Notes under the pieces: generated by a model
Seen by the model: only the letters and a program-made list of their open reading frames with translations
What the model was told of the DNA's origin: nothing
The model's database searches: none
Shown: piece after piece, positions 8,972 through 17,056 of the stretch
How positions within the stretch are numbered: position 1 is the first letter of the stretch
How the letters are laid out: every line of letters starts with the position of its first letter
From: Planifilum sp021793745
Lineage (GTDB): Bacteria; Bacillota; Bacilli; Thermoactinomycetales; DSM-44946
Assembly: GCA_937983105.1 (NCBI GenBank)
Contig: CALKAM010000031.1
Span: 89,602-153,601 of the forward strand
Length of the DNA: 64,000 bases
Direction: 5' to 3'
Made by a program: the position numbers and the translations under genes

Positions 8972-10135
8972 TCAAACCGCCGATGGACTTACCGGACAAG
9001 CCTTCGCCTGCTCCCGGGCCCATCGATCCGCTTCCTCGATCGCTTCCAGCGTGGGGTTGGCAATGCAGTCGTGGGCAGAAAGGACCCGCTCGATCACCTC
9101 TTCGATGGCCAAAAAGGAAATCTCACCGGCCAAAAACCGCTCCACCGCCACCTCGTTGGCGGCATTGAGCACCGCCGGCATGGTGCCCCCTGCCCGGCCC
9201 GCCTCATACGCCATTTTGAGACAGGGAAAGCGGGCGAAATCGGCCCGCCGAAAATGGAGCGCACCGAGGGCCACCAAATCGAGGGGCCGGGCGGTCAACG
9301 GCAGGCGTGCCGGATAACTTAAAGCGTATTGGATCGGCACCCGCATATCGGGCGTCCCCAATTGGGCCATCACGGCACCGTCCCGGAATTCCACCATGGA
9401 ATGAACGATGCTTTCCGGATGGATCACTACGTCGATGCGATCATAGGGCAAATCAAACAGCCAATGGGCCTCGATCACTTCCAAACCCTTGTTCATCATC
9501 GTGGCCGAATCGATGGTCACCTTCGCGCCCATCGACCAATTGGGGTGGGTGAGGGCCTGCTCCCGGGTAACGGATTCCAGCGCTTCCCGGGACAGGTCCC
9601 GAAACGCCCCGCCCGAGGCGGTCAAAATGATCCGCTGAACATCTCCCGGACGCTCCCCGTTGAGACACTGAAAAATCGCCGAATGCTCACTATCGACGGG
9701 CAGAATCGAAACCCCCGCTTTTTCGGCCTCCCGCATCACGATCGCCCCGGCCATCACCAGGGTTTCCTTGTTGGCCAAACCGATGGTTTTCCCGGCGCGG
9801 ATCGCCGCCAGGGTGGGGCGCAGCCCCCGGCTGCCCACAATCGCGGAAATCACGGTGGACACTTCAGGGTGGGCGGCCACCTCCAGGGCCCCCTCCTCCC
9901 CGGAAACCACGCGGACCTCCTCTCCCACTTCACTGCGCACCTGCTCCGCCGCTTCCGGGGTGGCCATCGACACGATCCGGGGGGAAAACTCCCGGATTTG
10001 CCGCACCATTTCCCGGACGTTGCTGCCTGCAGCCAGTCCGATCACATCGAAGTGTTCGGGATGTTCCCGGACCACCGACAAAGTGTTTTGGCCGATGGAA
10101 CCGGTCGAGCCGAGAACGGCAATCCGCTGCTTCAT
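8972..10135 (-). CDS. dxr: 1-deoxy-D-xylulose 5-phosphate reductoisomerase
   Basis: Dxr makes 2-C-methyl-D-erythritol 4-phosphate in the MEP isoprenoid pathway, using NADPH and a divalent metal. The 387-residue product starts with the NADPH-binding motif IAVLGSTGSIGQNTL. Conserved segments include LANKETLVMAG, LPVDSEHSAIFQCL, the flexible loop near ILTASGGAFR, and MNKGLEVIEAHWLF. It sits between cdsA and rseP, and its product feeds the undecaprenyl pathway started by the nearby uppS. Confidence 0.97.
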   Translation of the reverse strand: MKQRIAVLGSTGSIGQNTLSVVREHPEHFDVIGLAAGSNVREMVRQIREFSPRIVSMATPEAAEQVRSEVGEEVRVVSGEEGALEVAAHPEVSTVISAIVGSRGLRPTLAAIRAGKTIGLANKETLVMAGAIVMREAEKAGVSILPVDSEHSAIFQCLNGERPGDVQRIILTASGGAFRDLSREALESVTREQALTHPNWSMGAKVTIDSATMMNKGLEVIEAHWLFDLPYDRIDVVIHPESIVHSMVEFRDGAVMAQLGTPDMRVPIQYALSYPARLPLTARPLDLVALGALHFRRADFARFPCLKMAYEAGRAGGTMPAVLNAANEVAVERFLAGEISFLAIEEVIERVLSAHDCIANPTLEAIEEADRWAREQAKACPVSPSAV

Positions 10136-10147
10136 ATATTGTTCCCC

Positions 10148-10933
10148 CTATACAACCCGAAAGAGATGGATGATGAAAAACGCAAACAGCAAACTGTCAA
10201 ACCGATCCAACACGCCACCGTGACCGGGCAGCAATCCTCCGGAATCCTTCACTCCGGTGGTCCGCTTAATGGCCGACTCAACCAAGTCGCCCAACTGGCC
10301 GGCCACGGCGATCAACAGGATGAACCCCAGCGCTGCCAACCGATCCAAGGACGGGATGGTCGAAGCGATCGGGAGGCCGATGATCACCGCGAGGATCAGA
10401 CCACCTGCCGATCCCTCCACGGTCTTGTTCGGGCTGATCGCCGGCCACAATTTTCGCCTTCCGAATTTCCTCCCCACAAAATAGGCCCCGGTATCTCCTG
10501 CCCAGATCACTCCAAGGACCAACAGAGACCACAGCAACCCGTCCGTCATCCACCTCAACTGTATCATGTAGGAAAAACCGAAACCTATGTATATGGCGCC
10601 GATAAAAAGGTAACTCACCCGATAAATATCCAGGCGGTTGCGGCTGAGAACCATCAGCAGAAAAAAAACAATCAAGCCGGTGAGAACGACTGTCTGTCCA
10701 AGGGAGTCGATCGCCTTTCCCTCATACACCACGCCGAAAAGCAAAAGCCACACCATCAGGAAGCCGGGCAGCGCCCACCCGCTTCGCCATGCGATCCTTC
10801 CCATTCGACAGTATTCCATATAACCCAGGGTCGCCAACAGAACAACCAAACCTGCGTACCATCCACCGCCCAGCCACAACAGGATCAGAAAACCGGCGGC
10901 CCCGAGCCCTCCTGTGATAATCCGTTGCCTCAT
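10148..10933 (-). CDS. cdsA: Phosphatidate cytidylyltransferase
   Basis: CdsA makes CDP-diacylglycerol, the precursor of acidic phospholipids, at the membrane. The 261 residues form several hydrophobic helices. The C-terminal CDP-alcohol signature is present as KDSGGLLPGHGGVLDRFDSL, together with WAGDTGAYFVGRKFGRRKL and PAISPNKTVEGSAGG. It lies 12 bases upstream of dxr in the uppS-cdsA-dxr-rseP run. Confidence 0.96.
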   Translation of the reverse strand: MRQRIITGGLGAAGFLILLWLGGGWYAGLVVLLATLGYMEYCRMGRIAWRSGWALPGFLMVWLLLFGVVYEGKAIDSLGQTVVLTGLIVFFLLMVLSRNRLDIYRVSYLFIGAIYIGFGFSYMIQLRWMTDGLLWSLLVLGVIWAGDTGAYFVGRKFGRRKLWPAISPNKTVEGSAGGLILAVIIGLPIASTIPSLDRLAALGFILLIAVAGQLGDLVESAIKRTTGVKDSGGLLPGHGGVLDRFDSLLFAFFIIHLFRVV

Positions 10934-10951
10934 CCACCGACTCTCCAGTCT

Positions 10952-11728
10952 TTACACCGCTCCGAAGCGACGGGAACGATGCTGGTAATCTTCGATGGCT
11001 TGAAAAAAATGGTTGCGTCTGAAATCAGGCCAGGAAATATCGGTAAACCACAATTCGCTATACGCCATTTGCCACAGCATGAAATTGCTGACCCGGATTT
11101 CACCGCTGGTGCGAATGACCAGATCGGGATCCGGCAGTCCCGCCGTGTACAGGCATCGATTCATGACCGCTTCATCGATCGCATCCTTATCCACTTTTCC
11201 GGATTGGACTTCTTCGACAATCTGACGCACGGCCCGGAGGATTTCGTCTCGCGATCCGTAATTGAGGGCAAAATTGAGGATCAATCCCGAATTGTCCCGG
11301 GTCGCTTCCTGAAACCGACGAATCGCCGACAGGGTGTGCGCCGGCAGTTGCGTTTCATCTCCGATCATCCGCACCTGAACATTGCGTCGGACCAACTCAT
11401 CCAGTTCCGTGCGCAGAAACTCCTCGGGCAGCTTCATCAAATAATCGACTTCTTCCCGGGGACGCTTCCAATTTTCCGTGGAAAAAGAATATAGCGTCAA
11501 CACCTCAATGCCCAATTCATCGGCGGCCCGGGCAATCTCCCGAACGGTCTTCATGCCCTCCCGGTGGCCGGCCACCCGGGGAAGGCCCCGTTTCTTGGCC
11601 CACCGCCCGTTTCCGTCCATGATTATCGCCACATGGCGTGGGATCGGGCCGCTTCGCACCCTGGAAAGCAGAGACTCCTCATCCAACGCCTCCGACCCGG
11701 CAAACCAGCTTTTCAGAAATCGGATCAT
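10952..11728 (-). CDS. uppS: Undecaprenyl (isoprenyl) diphosphate synthase
   Basis: UppS is the cis-prenyltransferase that makes the C55 lipid carrier for peptidoglycan and teichoic acids. The 258-residue product has the signature HVAIIMDGNGRWAKKRGLPR with the catalytic Asp, then LTLYSFSTENWKRP and a late PDLVIRTSGEIRVSNFMLWQ segment. ATG at 11728 is favoured because GGAGGA lies seven bases upstream; ATG at 11734 touches the ribosome binding site. Confidence 0.96.
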   Translation of the reverse strand: MIRFLKSWFAGSEALDEESLLSRVRSGPIPRHVAIIMDGNGRWAKKRGLPRVAGHREGMKTVREIARAADELGIEVLTLYSFSTENWKRPREEVDYLMKLPEEFLRTELDELVRRNVQVRMIGDETQLPAHTLSAIRRFQEATRDNSGLILNFALNYGSRDEILRAVRQIVEEVQSGKVDKDAIDEAVMNRCLYTAGLPDPDLVIRTSGEIRVSNFMLWQMAYSELWFTDISWPDFRRNHFFQAIEDYQHRSRRFGAV

Positions 11729-11799
11729 GCCCATTCCTCCGCAGTATTCCTCCGGCCATCCATTCTAAGTATATAACAAAAGCCGTTTGATAGAAATGA

Positions 11800-11819
11800 A
11801 TCCCCCTGTATCGGGGGAT
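11800..11819 (-). terminator. Stem-loop between frr and uppS
   Basis: ATCCCCC, a 6-base loop and GGGGGAT form a perfect 7-bp stem just after frr. The following minus-strand bases (TTCATTTCT) are only moderately T-rich, so termination may be partial. A possible extended -10 (TATACT, 11768-11773, minus) lies downstream and could start a separate uppS transcript. Confidence 0.5.
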
Positions 11820-11836
11820 GTCGGGAGATATCCCCG

Positions 11837-12394
11837 TCAGACTTCCATAATCTCTTTTTCCTTCGCTCCGATCACCTCGTCCACTTTTTGGATATAACCG
11901 TCCGTCAATTTTTGGATCTCATCCTGACCGCGCCGAACCTCGTCCTCGGAGATCTCGCCGTTTTTCCCCAATTTCTTGATCTCCTCATTGGCATCCCGCC
12001 GGATGTTGCGAATGGCCACCTTCGAATCTTCGCCGCTCTTTTTCACCACTTTGACGAGCTCCGCCCGACGTTCCTCCGTCAGCGCCGGGATGGTAATCCG
12101 GATCACATTTCCGTCATTGGTCGGGGTGAGCCCCAATTCCGATTTCAAAATGGCCCGTTCGATTTCAGTCAAGGCGGACTTATCCCAGGGCTGAATCACA
12201 AGCAGGCGCGGCTCCGGAGCGGAAATGCTGGCCAACTGGTTAACGGGCATCTCGCTTCCGTAATAGGAAACCGTCACCTTCTCCAGGAGAGCGGGTGTGG
12301 CCCGACCGGCGCGCAGGCTGGCCAAATCCTTCTTCAAAACCTGAATCGCCTTCTCCATTTTTTCAGCGGATTGCTTTTTGATGTTCTCCAACAT
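11837..12394 (-). CDS. frr: Ribosome recycling factor
   Basis: Frr splits post-termination ribosomes together with EF-G. The 185-residue product starts MLENIKKQSAEKMEKAIQVL and contains LASLRAGRATPALLEKV, YYGSEMPVNQLASIS, IQPWDKSALTEIERAI and RRDANEEIKKL, all hallmarks of the family. The start at 12394 has GAGGAG upstream and overlaps the pyrH stop by one base (TAATG), so the two are probably translationally coupled. Confidence 0.97.
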   Translation of the reverse strand: MLENIKKQSAEKMEKAIQVLKKDLASLRAGRATPALLEKVTVSYYGSEMPVNQLASISAPEPRLLVIQPWDKSALTEIERAILKSELGLTPTNDGNVIRITIPALTEERRAELVKVVKKSGEDSKVAIRNIRRDANEEIKKLGKNGEISEDEVRRGQDEIQKLTDGYIQKVDEVIGAKEKEIMEV

Positions 12395-13119
12395 TAAAGA
12401 CTCCTCCTCACTACGGTTCCGATTTGTTCCCCCATGACCGCGCGGCGAATATTCCCCTCCGTGCAAATGTTGAACACGATCAGCGGGATGTTATTATCCA
12501 TACATAACGTGGATGCGGTCGAATCCATGACTCCCAGCCCCTGATTCAACATGTCCAGATAGGTGAGGGTCTCGTACTTCACTGCATGGGGGTCGCGGCT
12601 GGGATCGGCGGAATAGACCCCGTCCACATTGTTTTTGGCCATCAGAATCACGTCCGCTTCGATCTCCGCAGCCCGAAGGGCGGCGGTAGTATCGGTGGAA
12701 AAGAAGGGGTTTCCCGTACCCGCCGCGAAAATGACGACCCGACCCTTTTCCAGATGGCGGATCGCCCGGCGGCGGATGTAGGGTTCCGCCACTTGGCGCA
12801 TCTCAATGGATGTCTGGACACGGGTGGGAACACCCACCTTTTCCAGGGAATCCTGAAGGGCCAGGGAGTTCATCACGGTCGCCAGCATCCCCATGTAATC
12901 GGCGGTGGCCCGGTCAATCCCCTTGGCACTTCCCGCCATGCCGCGCCAGATGTTCCCGCCGCCGACAACCACGGCCATCTGGACGCCCATCTCCACCACT
13001 TCTTTGATCTGATTGGCGATGGATGAGATGGTATTGGGGTCGATGCCGTACCCCTGGGCACCCGCCAACGCCTCTCCACTCAGCTTCAAGACCACCCGAC
13101 GATAATCGAGACGTTCCAT
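12394..13119 (-). CDS. pyrH: UMP kinase
   Basis: PyrH phosphorylates UMP to UDP as a hexameric amino-acid-kinase-fold enzyme. The 241-residue product contains VVLKLSGEAL near the N-terminus, VVGGGNIWRGM, ADYMGMLATVMNSLALQD and the nucleotide-binding FAAGTGNPFFSTDTTAALRA. It overlaps frr by one base, as in most Bacilli, and is separated from tsf by a terminator. Confidence 0.97.
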   Translation of the reverse strand: MERLDYRRVVLKLSGEALAGAQGYGIDPNTISSIANQIKEVVEMGVQMAVVVGGGNIWRGMAGSAKGIDRATADYMGMLATVMNSLALQDSLEKVGVPTRVQTSIEMRQVAEPYIRRRAIRHLEKGRVVIFAAGTGNPFFSTDTTAALRAAEIEADVILMAKNNVDGVYSADPSRDPHAVKYETLTYLDMLNQGLGVMDSTASTLCMDNNIPLIVFNICTEGNIRRAVMGEQIGTVVRRSL

Positions 13120-13168
13120 GACTTTCCTCCGTTTCGCACATCTTCCGGGCGATTTTCACCCCTCATCC

Positions 13169-13196
13169 AAAAAAAGGGAACACAGGGTGTTCCCTT
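13169..13196 (-). terminator. Rho-independent terminator after tsf
   Basis: AAGGGAACAC and GTGTTCCCTT form a perfect 10-bp stem with a 3-base loop, and the minus-strand hairpin runs into seven T residues. It lies ten bases after the tsf stop and separates rpsB-tsf from pyrH-frr. Confidence 0.9.
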
Positions 13197-13205
13197 GGCG
13201 CCTCC

Positions 13206-13856
13206 TCAGTTCTTGACCTGCGAATAGACTTCCTCGGCAAAATTGGTTTCCTTCTTCTCGATGCCTTCACCCAGCTCAAAGCGAACAAAGCGCCGGATCG
13301 CCATGTTCTCTCCGATGCGCGCGATCATTTCCTTAACCATTTGCTCGATGGTTTTGTCCCCGTCTTTAATAAACGGTTGCTCCAGGAGACAGACTTCCTT
13401 GAAGTATTTCTCCAGTCTGCCCTCCACGATCTTCTCAACGATGTGCTCCGGCTTGCCCTCTTTCAGTGCCTGAGCGCGCAGGATCTCCCGCTCCTTCTCC
13501 ACTTCTTCTGCCGGAATCTCATCCCGCTTCACATACTTGGGATTCATGGCAGCGATCTGCATGGCAATGTCGCGCACAAAGGAGCGGAATTCCTCGGTCT
13601 TGGCCACAAAATCCGTTTCACAGTTCACTTCGACCAGAACCCCGATCCGTCCTCCGGAGTGTATGTAGGATTCCACCAAACCTTCAGCGGCAACGCGTCC
13701 CGCTTTTTTCGCCGCAGCGGCCAAGCCCTTTTCACGCAAAATCTCCATCGCTTTATCCATATCACCGTTAGCTTCGGTGAGGGCCTTTTTGCAATCCATC
13801 ATTCCCGCACCGGTTTTTTCACGCAATTCCTTTACCTGAGCAGCCGATATCGCCAT
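13206..13856 (-). CDS. tsf: Elongation factor Ts
   Basis: EF-Ts recycles EF-Tu from GDP to GTP form. The product has the UBA-like N-terminal domain (AAQVKELREKTGAGMMDCKK), the TDFVAKT segment (VNCETDFVAKTEEF) and a compact core. At 216 residues it is shorter than the Bacillus protein (about 290) and resembles the short form known from Thermus and several thermophilic Firmicutes. It follows rpsB, with a weaker hairpin between them. Confidence 0.96.
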   Translation of the reverse strand: MAISAAQVKELREKTGAGMMDCKKALTEANGDMDKAMEILREKGLAAAAKKAGRVAAEGLVESYIHSGGRIGVLVEVNCETDFVAKTEEFRSFVRDIAMQIAAMNPKYVKRDEIPAEEVEKEREILRAQALKEGKPEHIVEKIVEGRLEKYFKEVCLLEQPFIKDGDKTIEQMVKEMIARIGENMAIRRFVRFELGEGIEKKETNFAEEVYSQVKN

Positions 13857-13939
13857 TTTTTATGATCCTCCTTGTTTGCTTCAGATGACTCCGGTCTCCT
13901 TCCACGCCCCCATCCGGGGTGATCGCCGAAGGGTTGTAT

Positions 13940-13979
13940 AAAAAAGGGGGGTGAGGTTCATCCCCAAACCCACCCTTTT
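13940..13979 (-). terminator. Imperfect terminator/attenuator between rpsB and tsf
   Basis: On the minus strand a G-rich arm (GGGTGGGTTTGGGG) can pair imperfectly with a C-rich arm (AACCTCACCCCCC) directly before six T residues. It could set the ratio of S2 to EF-Ts. Confidence 0.5.
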
Positions 13980-13987
13980 ACGCAAGA

Positions 13988-14686
13988 TCAGGAAGCGCTT
14001 TGCTCTCCCTGTTTCCCTTCCAGAACCGCATCCGCCATTTTGGACGTGAACAAGCGAACCGCCCGGATGGCGTCATCGTTGCCGGGAATGATGTAATCCA
14101 CTTCGTCCGGGTCGCAGTTCGTATCGACAATGGCGATAATGGGGATTCCCAACCTCCGGGCCTCGGCGACCGCGATCCGCTCCTTCCTCGGGTCAATGAT
14201 GAAGACTGCATCGGGCAGCTCCTTCATCTCCTTGATACCTCCGAGGAATTTTTCCAACCGCGCGTGTTCTTTGCGGAGGAGAACCACTTCCTTCTTGGGG
14301 AGCACATCGAAGGTTCCGTCCTCTTCCATCCGCTTCAGATCGTGCAACCGTTCAATCCGCGTGCGGATGGTCTGGAAGTTGGTCAAGGTGCCTCCCAGCC
14401 AGCGGTGGTTCACATAAAACATTCCGCAACGCTCTGCTTCCTCGCGGACCGCATCCTGAGCCTGTTTCTTGGTCCCCACGAAGAGCAGGGTTCCGCCTCG
14501 GGAGGCCAGATCGCGAACGTAGTTGTAGGCCTCCTCCATCATTTTCACCGTTTTCTGCAGATCGATGATATAAATCCCGTTCCGCTCGGTGAAAATGTAT
14601 TTTTCCATCTTGGGGTTCCAACGGCGCGTTTGATGTCCGAAATGGACCCCCGCCTCCAGCAACTGCTTCATTGAAACGACTGCCAT
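13988..14686 (-). CDS. rpsB: 30S ribosomal protein S2
   Basis: S2 is a structural protein of the small ribosomal subunit. The 232-residue product carries the family signature VSMKQLLEAGVHFGHQTRRW, followed by NGIYIIDLQKT, FVGTKKQAQ and NHRWLGGTLTNF, and ends in a short charged tail. ATG at 14686 aligns with the Bacillus start; ATG at 14698, four bases after an AGAGG, is also possible and would add MNGS. It heads the rpsB-tsf unit and has its own promoter and a structured leader. codY, which precedes rpsB in Bacillus, is absent. Confidence 0.97.
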   Translation of the reverse strand: MAVVSMKQLLEAGVHFGHQTRRWNPKMEKYIFTERNGIYIIDLQKTVKMMEEAYNYVRDLASRGGTLLFVGTKKQAQDAVREEAERCGMFYVNHRWLGGTLTNFQTIRTRIERLHDLKRMEEDGTFDVLPKKEVVLLRKEHARLEKFLGGIKEMKELPDAVFIIDPRKERIAVAEARRLGIPIIAIVDTNCDPDEVDYIIPGNDDAIRAVRLFTSKMADAVLEGKQGEQSAS

Positions 14687-14698
14687 AGACCCATTCAT

Positions 14699-14792
14699 CC
14701 TCTCTGGTTATTTCCTCCGTCGGCATCATCACGAACGGGATCGCCTGCGCGACACCGCCCGCCCACCTCCGCCGACGTGTGTGCTGACACCG
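14699..14792 (-). promoter_or_regulatory. Structured 5' leader of rpsB
   Basis: Between the predicted transcription start (about 14792) and the gene, CGTCGGC (minus, 14777-14771) can pair with GCCGACG (minus, 14724-14718). This 7-bp closing helix encloses about 45 bases, including a small TCGC/GCGA hairpin. The 3' arm abuts a GGAGG. The layout suits an S2-binding autoregulatory leader, but this is inferred from pairing alone. Confidence 0.45.
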
Positions 14793-14798
14793 TTCATT

Positions 14799-14828
14799 AA
14801 TATACCACAGGAAAAACCGCTTCCGCAA
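14799..14828 (-). promoter_or_regulatory. Candidate sigma-A promoter of rpsB-tsf
   Basis: On the minus strand TTGCGG (14828-14823) and TATATT (14804-14799) are 18 bases apart, and TG stands one base before the -10, an extended -10 element. Confidence 0.65.
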
Positions 14829-14931
14829 CGATTCCCCCATCAATTTTTTCAGTTTGGACATGGCTTTTAGATTTATAACCACCGAGAAAAATGCCGGGAG
14901 CACCCTTGCTCGAGGGACTTTCCCCCCGCCT

Positions 14932-16344
14932 TTATAAGATATATTGGCTCATGTCCCGATCCCGCGCGATGTCGCCCAGCCGTTCCTGAACATACTGGGG
15001 AGTGATCACGATCTCCTTCAGATGGATGTCCGGCGCTTCAAAGGAGAGCTCCTCCAACAACCTCTCCAGGATCGTGTGCAGCCTTCGGGCGCCGATGTTT
15101 TCCGTGCCCTGGTTCACCTCGGCGGCCAGACGGGCGATCTCGCGGATGGCATCCTCGGTGAACTTCACTTCGATGCCCTCGGTTCGAAGCAGCTCCGTAT
15201 ACTGCTTGATCAGCGCTCCCTTGGGTTCCGTCAGGATGCGGAAAAAATCGTCGGCGGTCAAGTCGTCCAATTCCACCCGGATCGGGAATCGACCCTGGAG
15301 CTCGGGAATCAGGTCCGAGGGTTTGGCGATGTGGAAAGCGCCTGCCGCGATGAAGAGAATGTGGTCCGTCTTTACCGGACCGTACTTGGTCATCACCGTC
15401 GAACCCTCGACGATGGGTAGAATATCCCGCTGCACCCCTTCCCGGGAGACATCGGGGCCGCCTCGCTGATCCTTGCCGGCGATTTTATCCACCTCGTCGA
15501 TAAAGATGATCCCCGATTGCTCCACCCGCTGAATCGATTCCTGGGTCACCTGATCCATGTCGATCAACTTTTGACCCTCTTCCTGGATCAACACCTTCCG
15601 GGCTTCCCGGATGGGCAGGCGGCGCTTCTTCGTCCGCTTCGGAAGGAACTGTCCCAACATCTCCTGCATGTTGATGCCCATCTGTTCCATTCCGGAACCG
15701 GCAAACATGTCAAACATCGGGACCTGGTCCTCCACCTCGATTTCGATGATCTCCTCCTCCAGCTCGCCCCTTTTCAGCTGTTCCCGCACCTGTCTTCTGC
15801 GCTCCTGGACCCCCGTCTCGTCGGCTCCGACATCCTGGGCCCGATGGGCGTGACCGGACTGATTCAAGAACATCTCCAGCGGATTTTTAAAGCCGCCGGA
15901 TTTTCGGGAGGGAACCAGGATGGAAACAATCCGCTCGTCGGCCAATTGAGCCGCCTTATCCTTCACCCTTTCCAATTGTTCCGCCTTGACAATCCGGACG
16001 GCGGTTTCCACCAGGTCCCGGACCATCGACTCCACATCCCGGCCCACGTAACCCACTTCGGTAAATTTGGTGGCTTCCACCTTGACAAAGGGGGCACCGA
16101 CCAACTTCGCCAAGCGTCGTGCGATTTCGGTCTTTCCCACGCCGGTGGGACCGATCATCAAAATGTTTTTGGGCACCACCTCGTCCCGCAGCTCCTCCGG
16201 CAGCAAAGTCCGGCGATACCGGTTGCGCAGGGCGATGGCCACCGCCCGTTTGGCCGCCTGCTGGCCGACGATGTACTTATCCAATTCAGCGACAATCTGG
16301 CGTGGCGTCATCTGTTCTTGTCGGCGAATCGATCCCCCGTTCAC
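14932..16344 (-). CDS. hslU: HslUV protease ATPase subunit HslU (ClpY)
   Basis: HslU is the AAA+ unfoldase that feeds substrates to HslV. The 470-residue product contains TPRQIVAELDKYIVGQQ, Walker A MIGPTGVGKTEIARRLAK, an I-domain (about 110-240), Walker B SGIIFIDEVDKIA, sensor segment GRFPIRVELDDL and the C-terminal EISQYIL-like end (DRDMSQYIL) that docks into HslV. The GTG start at 16344 has GAGG upstream and lies two bases after the hslV stop. In Bacillus codY follows; here the next gene is rpsB. Confidence 0.96.
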   Translation of the reverse strand: MNGGSIRRQEQMTPRQIVAELDKYIVGQQAAKRAVAIALRNRYRRTLLPEELRDEVVPKNILMIGPTGVGKTEIARRLAKLVGAPFVKVEATKFTEVGYVGRDVESMVRDLVETAVRIVKAEQLERVKDKAAQLADERIVSILVPSRKSGGFKNPLEMFLNQSGHAHRAQDVGADETGVQERRRQVREQLKRGELEEEIIEIEVEDQVPMFDMFAGSGMEQMGINMQEMLGQFLPKRTKKRRLPIREARKVLIQEEGQKLIDMDQVTQESIQRVEQSGIIFIDEVDKIAGKDQRGGPDVSREGVQRDILPIVEGSTVMTKYGPVKTDHILFIAAGAFHIAKPSDLIPELQGRFPIRVELDDLTADDFFRILTEPKGALIKQYTELLRTEGIEVKFTEDAIREIARLAAEVNQGTENIGARRLHTILERLLEELSFEAPDIHLKEIVITPQYVQERLGDIARDRDMSQYIL

Positions 16345-16346
16345 CG

Positions 16347-16886
16347 CTATACCTCCTCAACGACGATTTGCTGATTGGTAAACACACAAATCTCTCCGGC
16401 GATCTTCAGCGCCGCTTCCGCAATTTCCCGGGCACTCATCTCCGGCGCATGCCTTTTCAAGGCCCGGCCGGCGGCCAGCGCGTATCCCCCTCCGGAGCCG
16501 ATCGCCAACATCTGATCATCCGGCTCGATCACCTCACCGGTCCCTGACACCAACAGCAGACGCTCTGCATCCATGACGATCAGCATCGCTTCCAGACGCC
16601 GCAATACCTTATCCGCTCGCCATTCCTTGGCCAACTCGACGGCCGCCCGGGTCAAATTGCCGTGGAACTCCTCCAGTTTCCCTTCGAACTTCTCGAAGAG
16701 CGTCATGGCATCGGCCACCGACCCGGCAAAGCCGGCGACCACTTTGCCGTGGTACAACCTGCGAACTTTTTTCGCCCGGTGTTTCATCACCATTTGATTG
16801 CCGAAGGTGACCTGGCCGTCTCCGACGATCGCTCCCGCTCCCTTGTGCCGAATGGCAAAGATGGTCGTCCCGCGAAATCCCTCCAC
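16347..16886 (-). CDS. hslV: HslUV protease peptidase subunit HslV (ClpQ)
   Basis: HslV forms the proteasome-like double hexamer of the HslUV protease. The 179-residue product begins MEGFRG-TTIFAIRHKG, so the mature N-terminus is probably Thr7, the catalytic nucleophile exposed after removal of a short propeptide; Bacillus subtilis instead uses Ser. Conserved GDGQVTFG, RAKKVRRLY and GFAGSVADAMTL segments follow. It overlaps functionally and in spacing with hslU. No xerC gene precedes it, unlike in Bacillus. Confidence 0.96.
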   Translation of the reverse strand: MEGFRGTTIFAIRHKGAGAIVGDGQVTFGNQMVMKHRAKKVRRLYHGKVVAGFAGSVADAMTLFEKFEGKLEEFHGNLTRAAVELAKEWRADKVLRRLEAMLIVMDAERLLLVSGTGEVIEPDDQMLAIGSGGGYALAAGRALKRHAPEMSAREIAEAALKIAGEICVFTNQQIVVEEV

Positions 16887-16961
16887 CTGAAATCCCCCTT
16901 TGTTCGCCCGGATTCACCCATCTTCGTTTGCAGGAAAAAGGAAAAGCCGATTCTTTCACCG

Positions 16962-16996
16962 TAAAAGAAAGAGCAGCACGATCGACGGCTGCTGCT
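16962..16996 (-). terminator. Rho-independent terminator after trmFO
   Basis: AGCAGCA (16972-16978) and TGCTGCT (16990-16996) form a 7-bp stem with an 11-base loop. The minus-strand hairpin is followed by CTTTCTTTT. It lies where xerC would be expected. Confidence 0.75.
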
Positions 16997-17056
16997 TCGC
17001 ATAATCATCGTATTTCATGCCGTTGCCGCATTCATCTTAGCACACCATCGATTTGA

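Noticed and set aside
9329..11494. 721-codon plus-strand frame across dxr, cdsA and uppS
   Set aside because: It spans three well-supported genes on the other strand and translates to biased sequence without motifs.
14733..14795. GAACGG/CCGTTC pairing that would make an rpsB leader pseudoknot
   Set aside because: One arm (14790-14795) lies partly upstream of the predicted transcription start, so it would not be fully present in the RNA.
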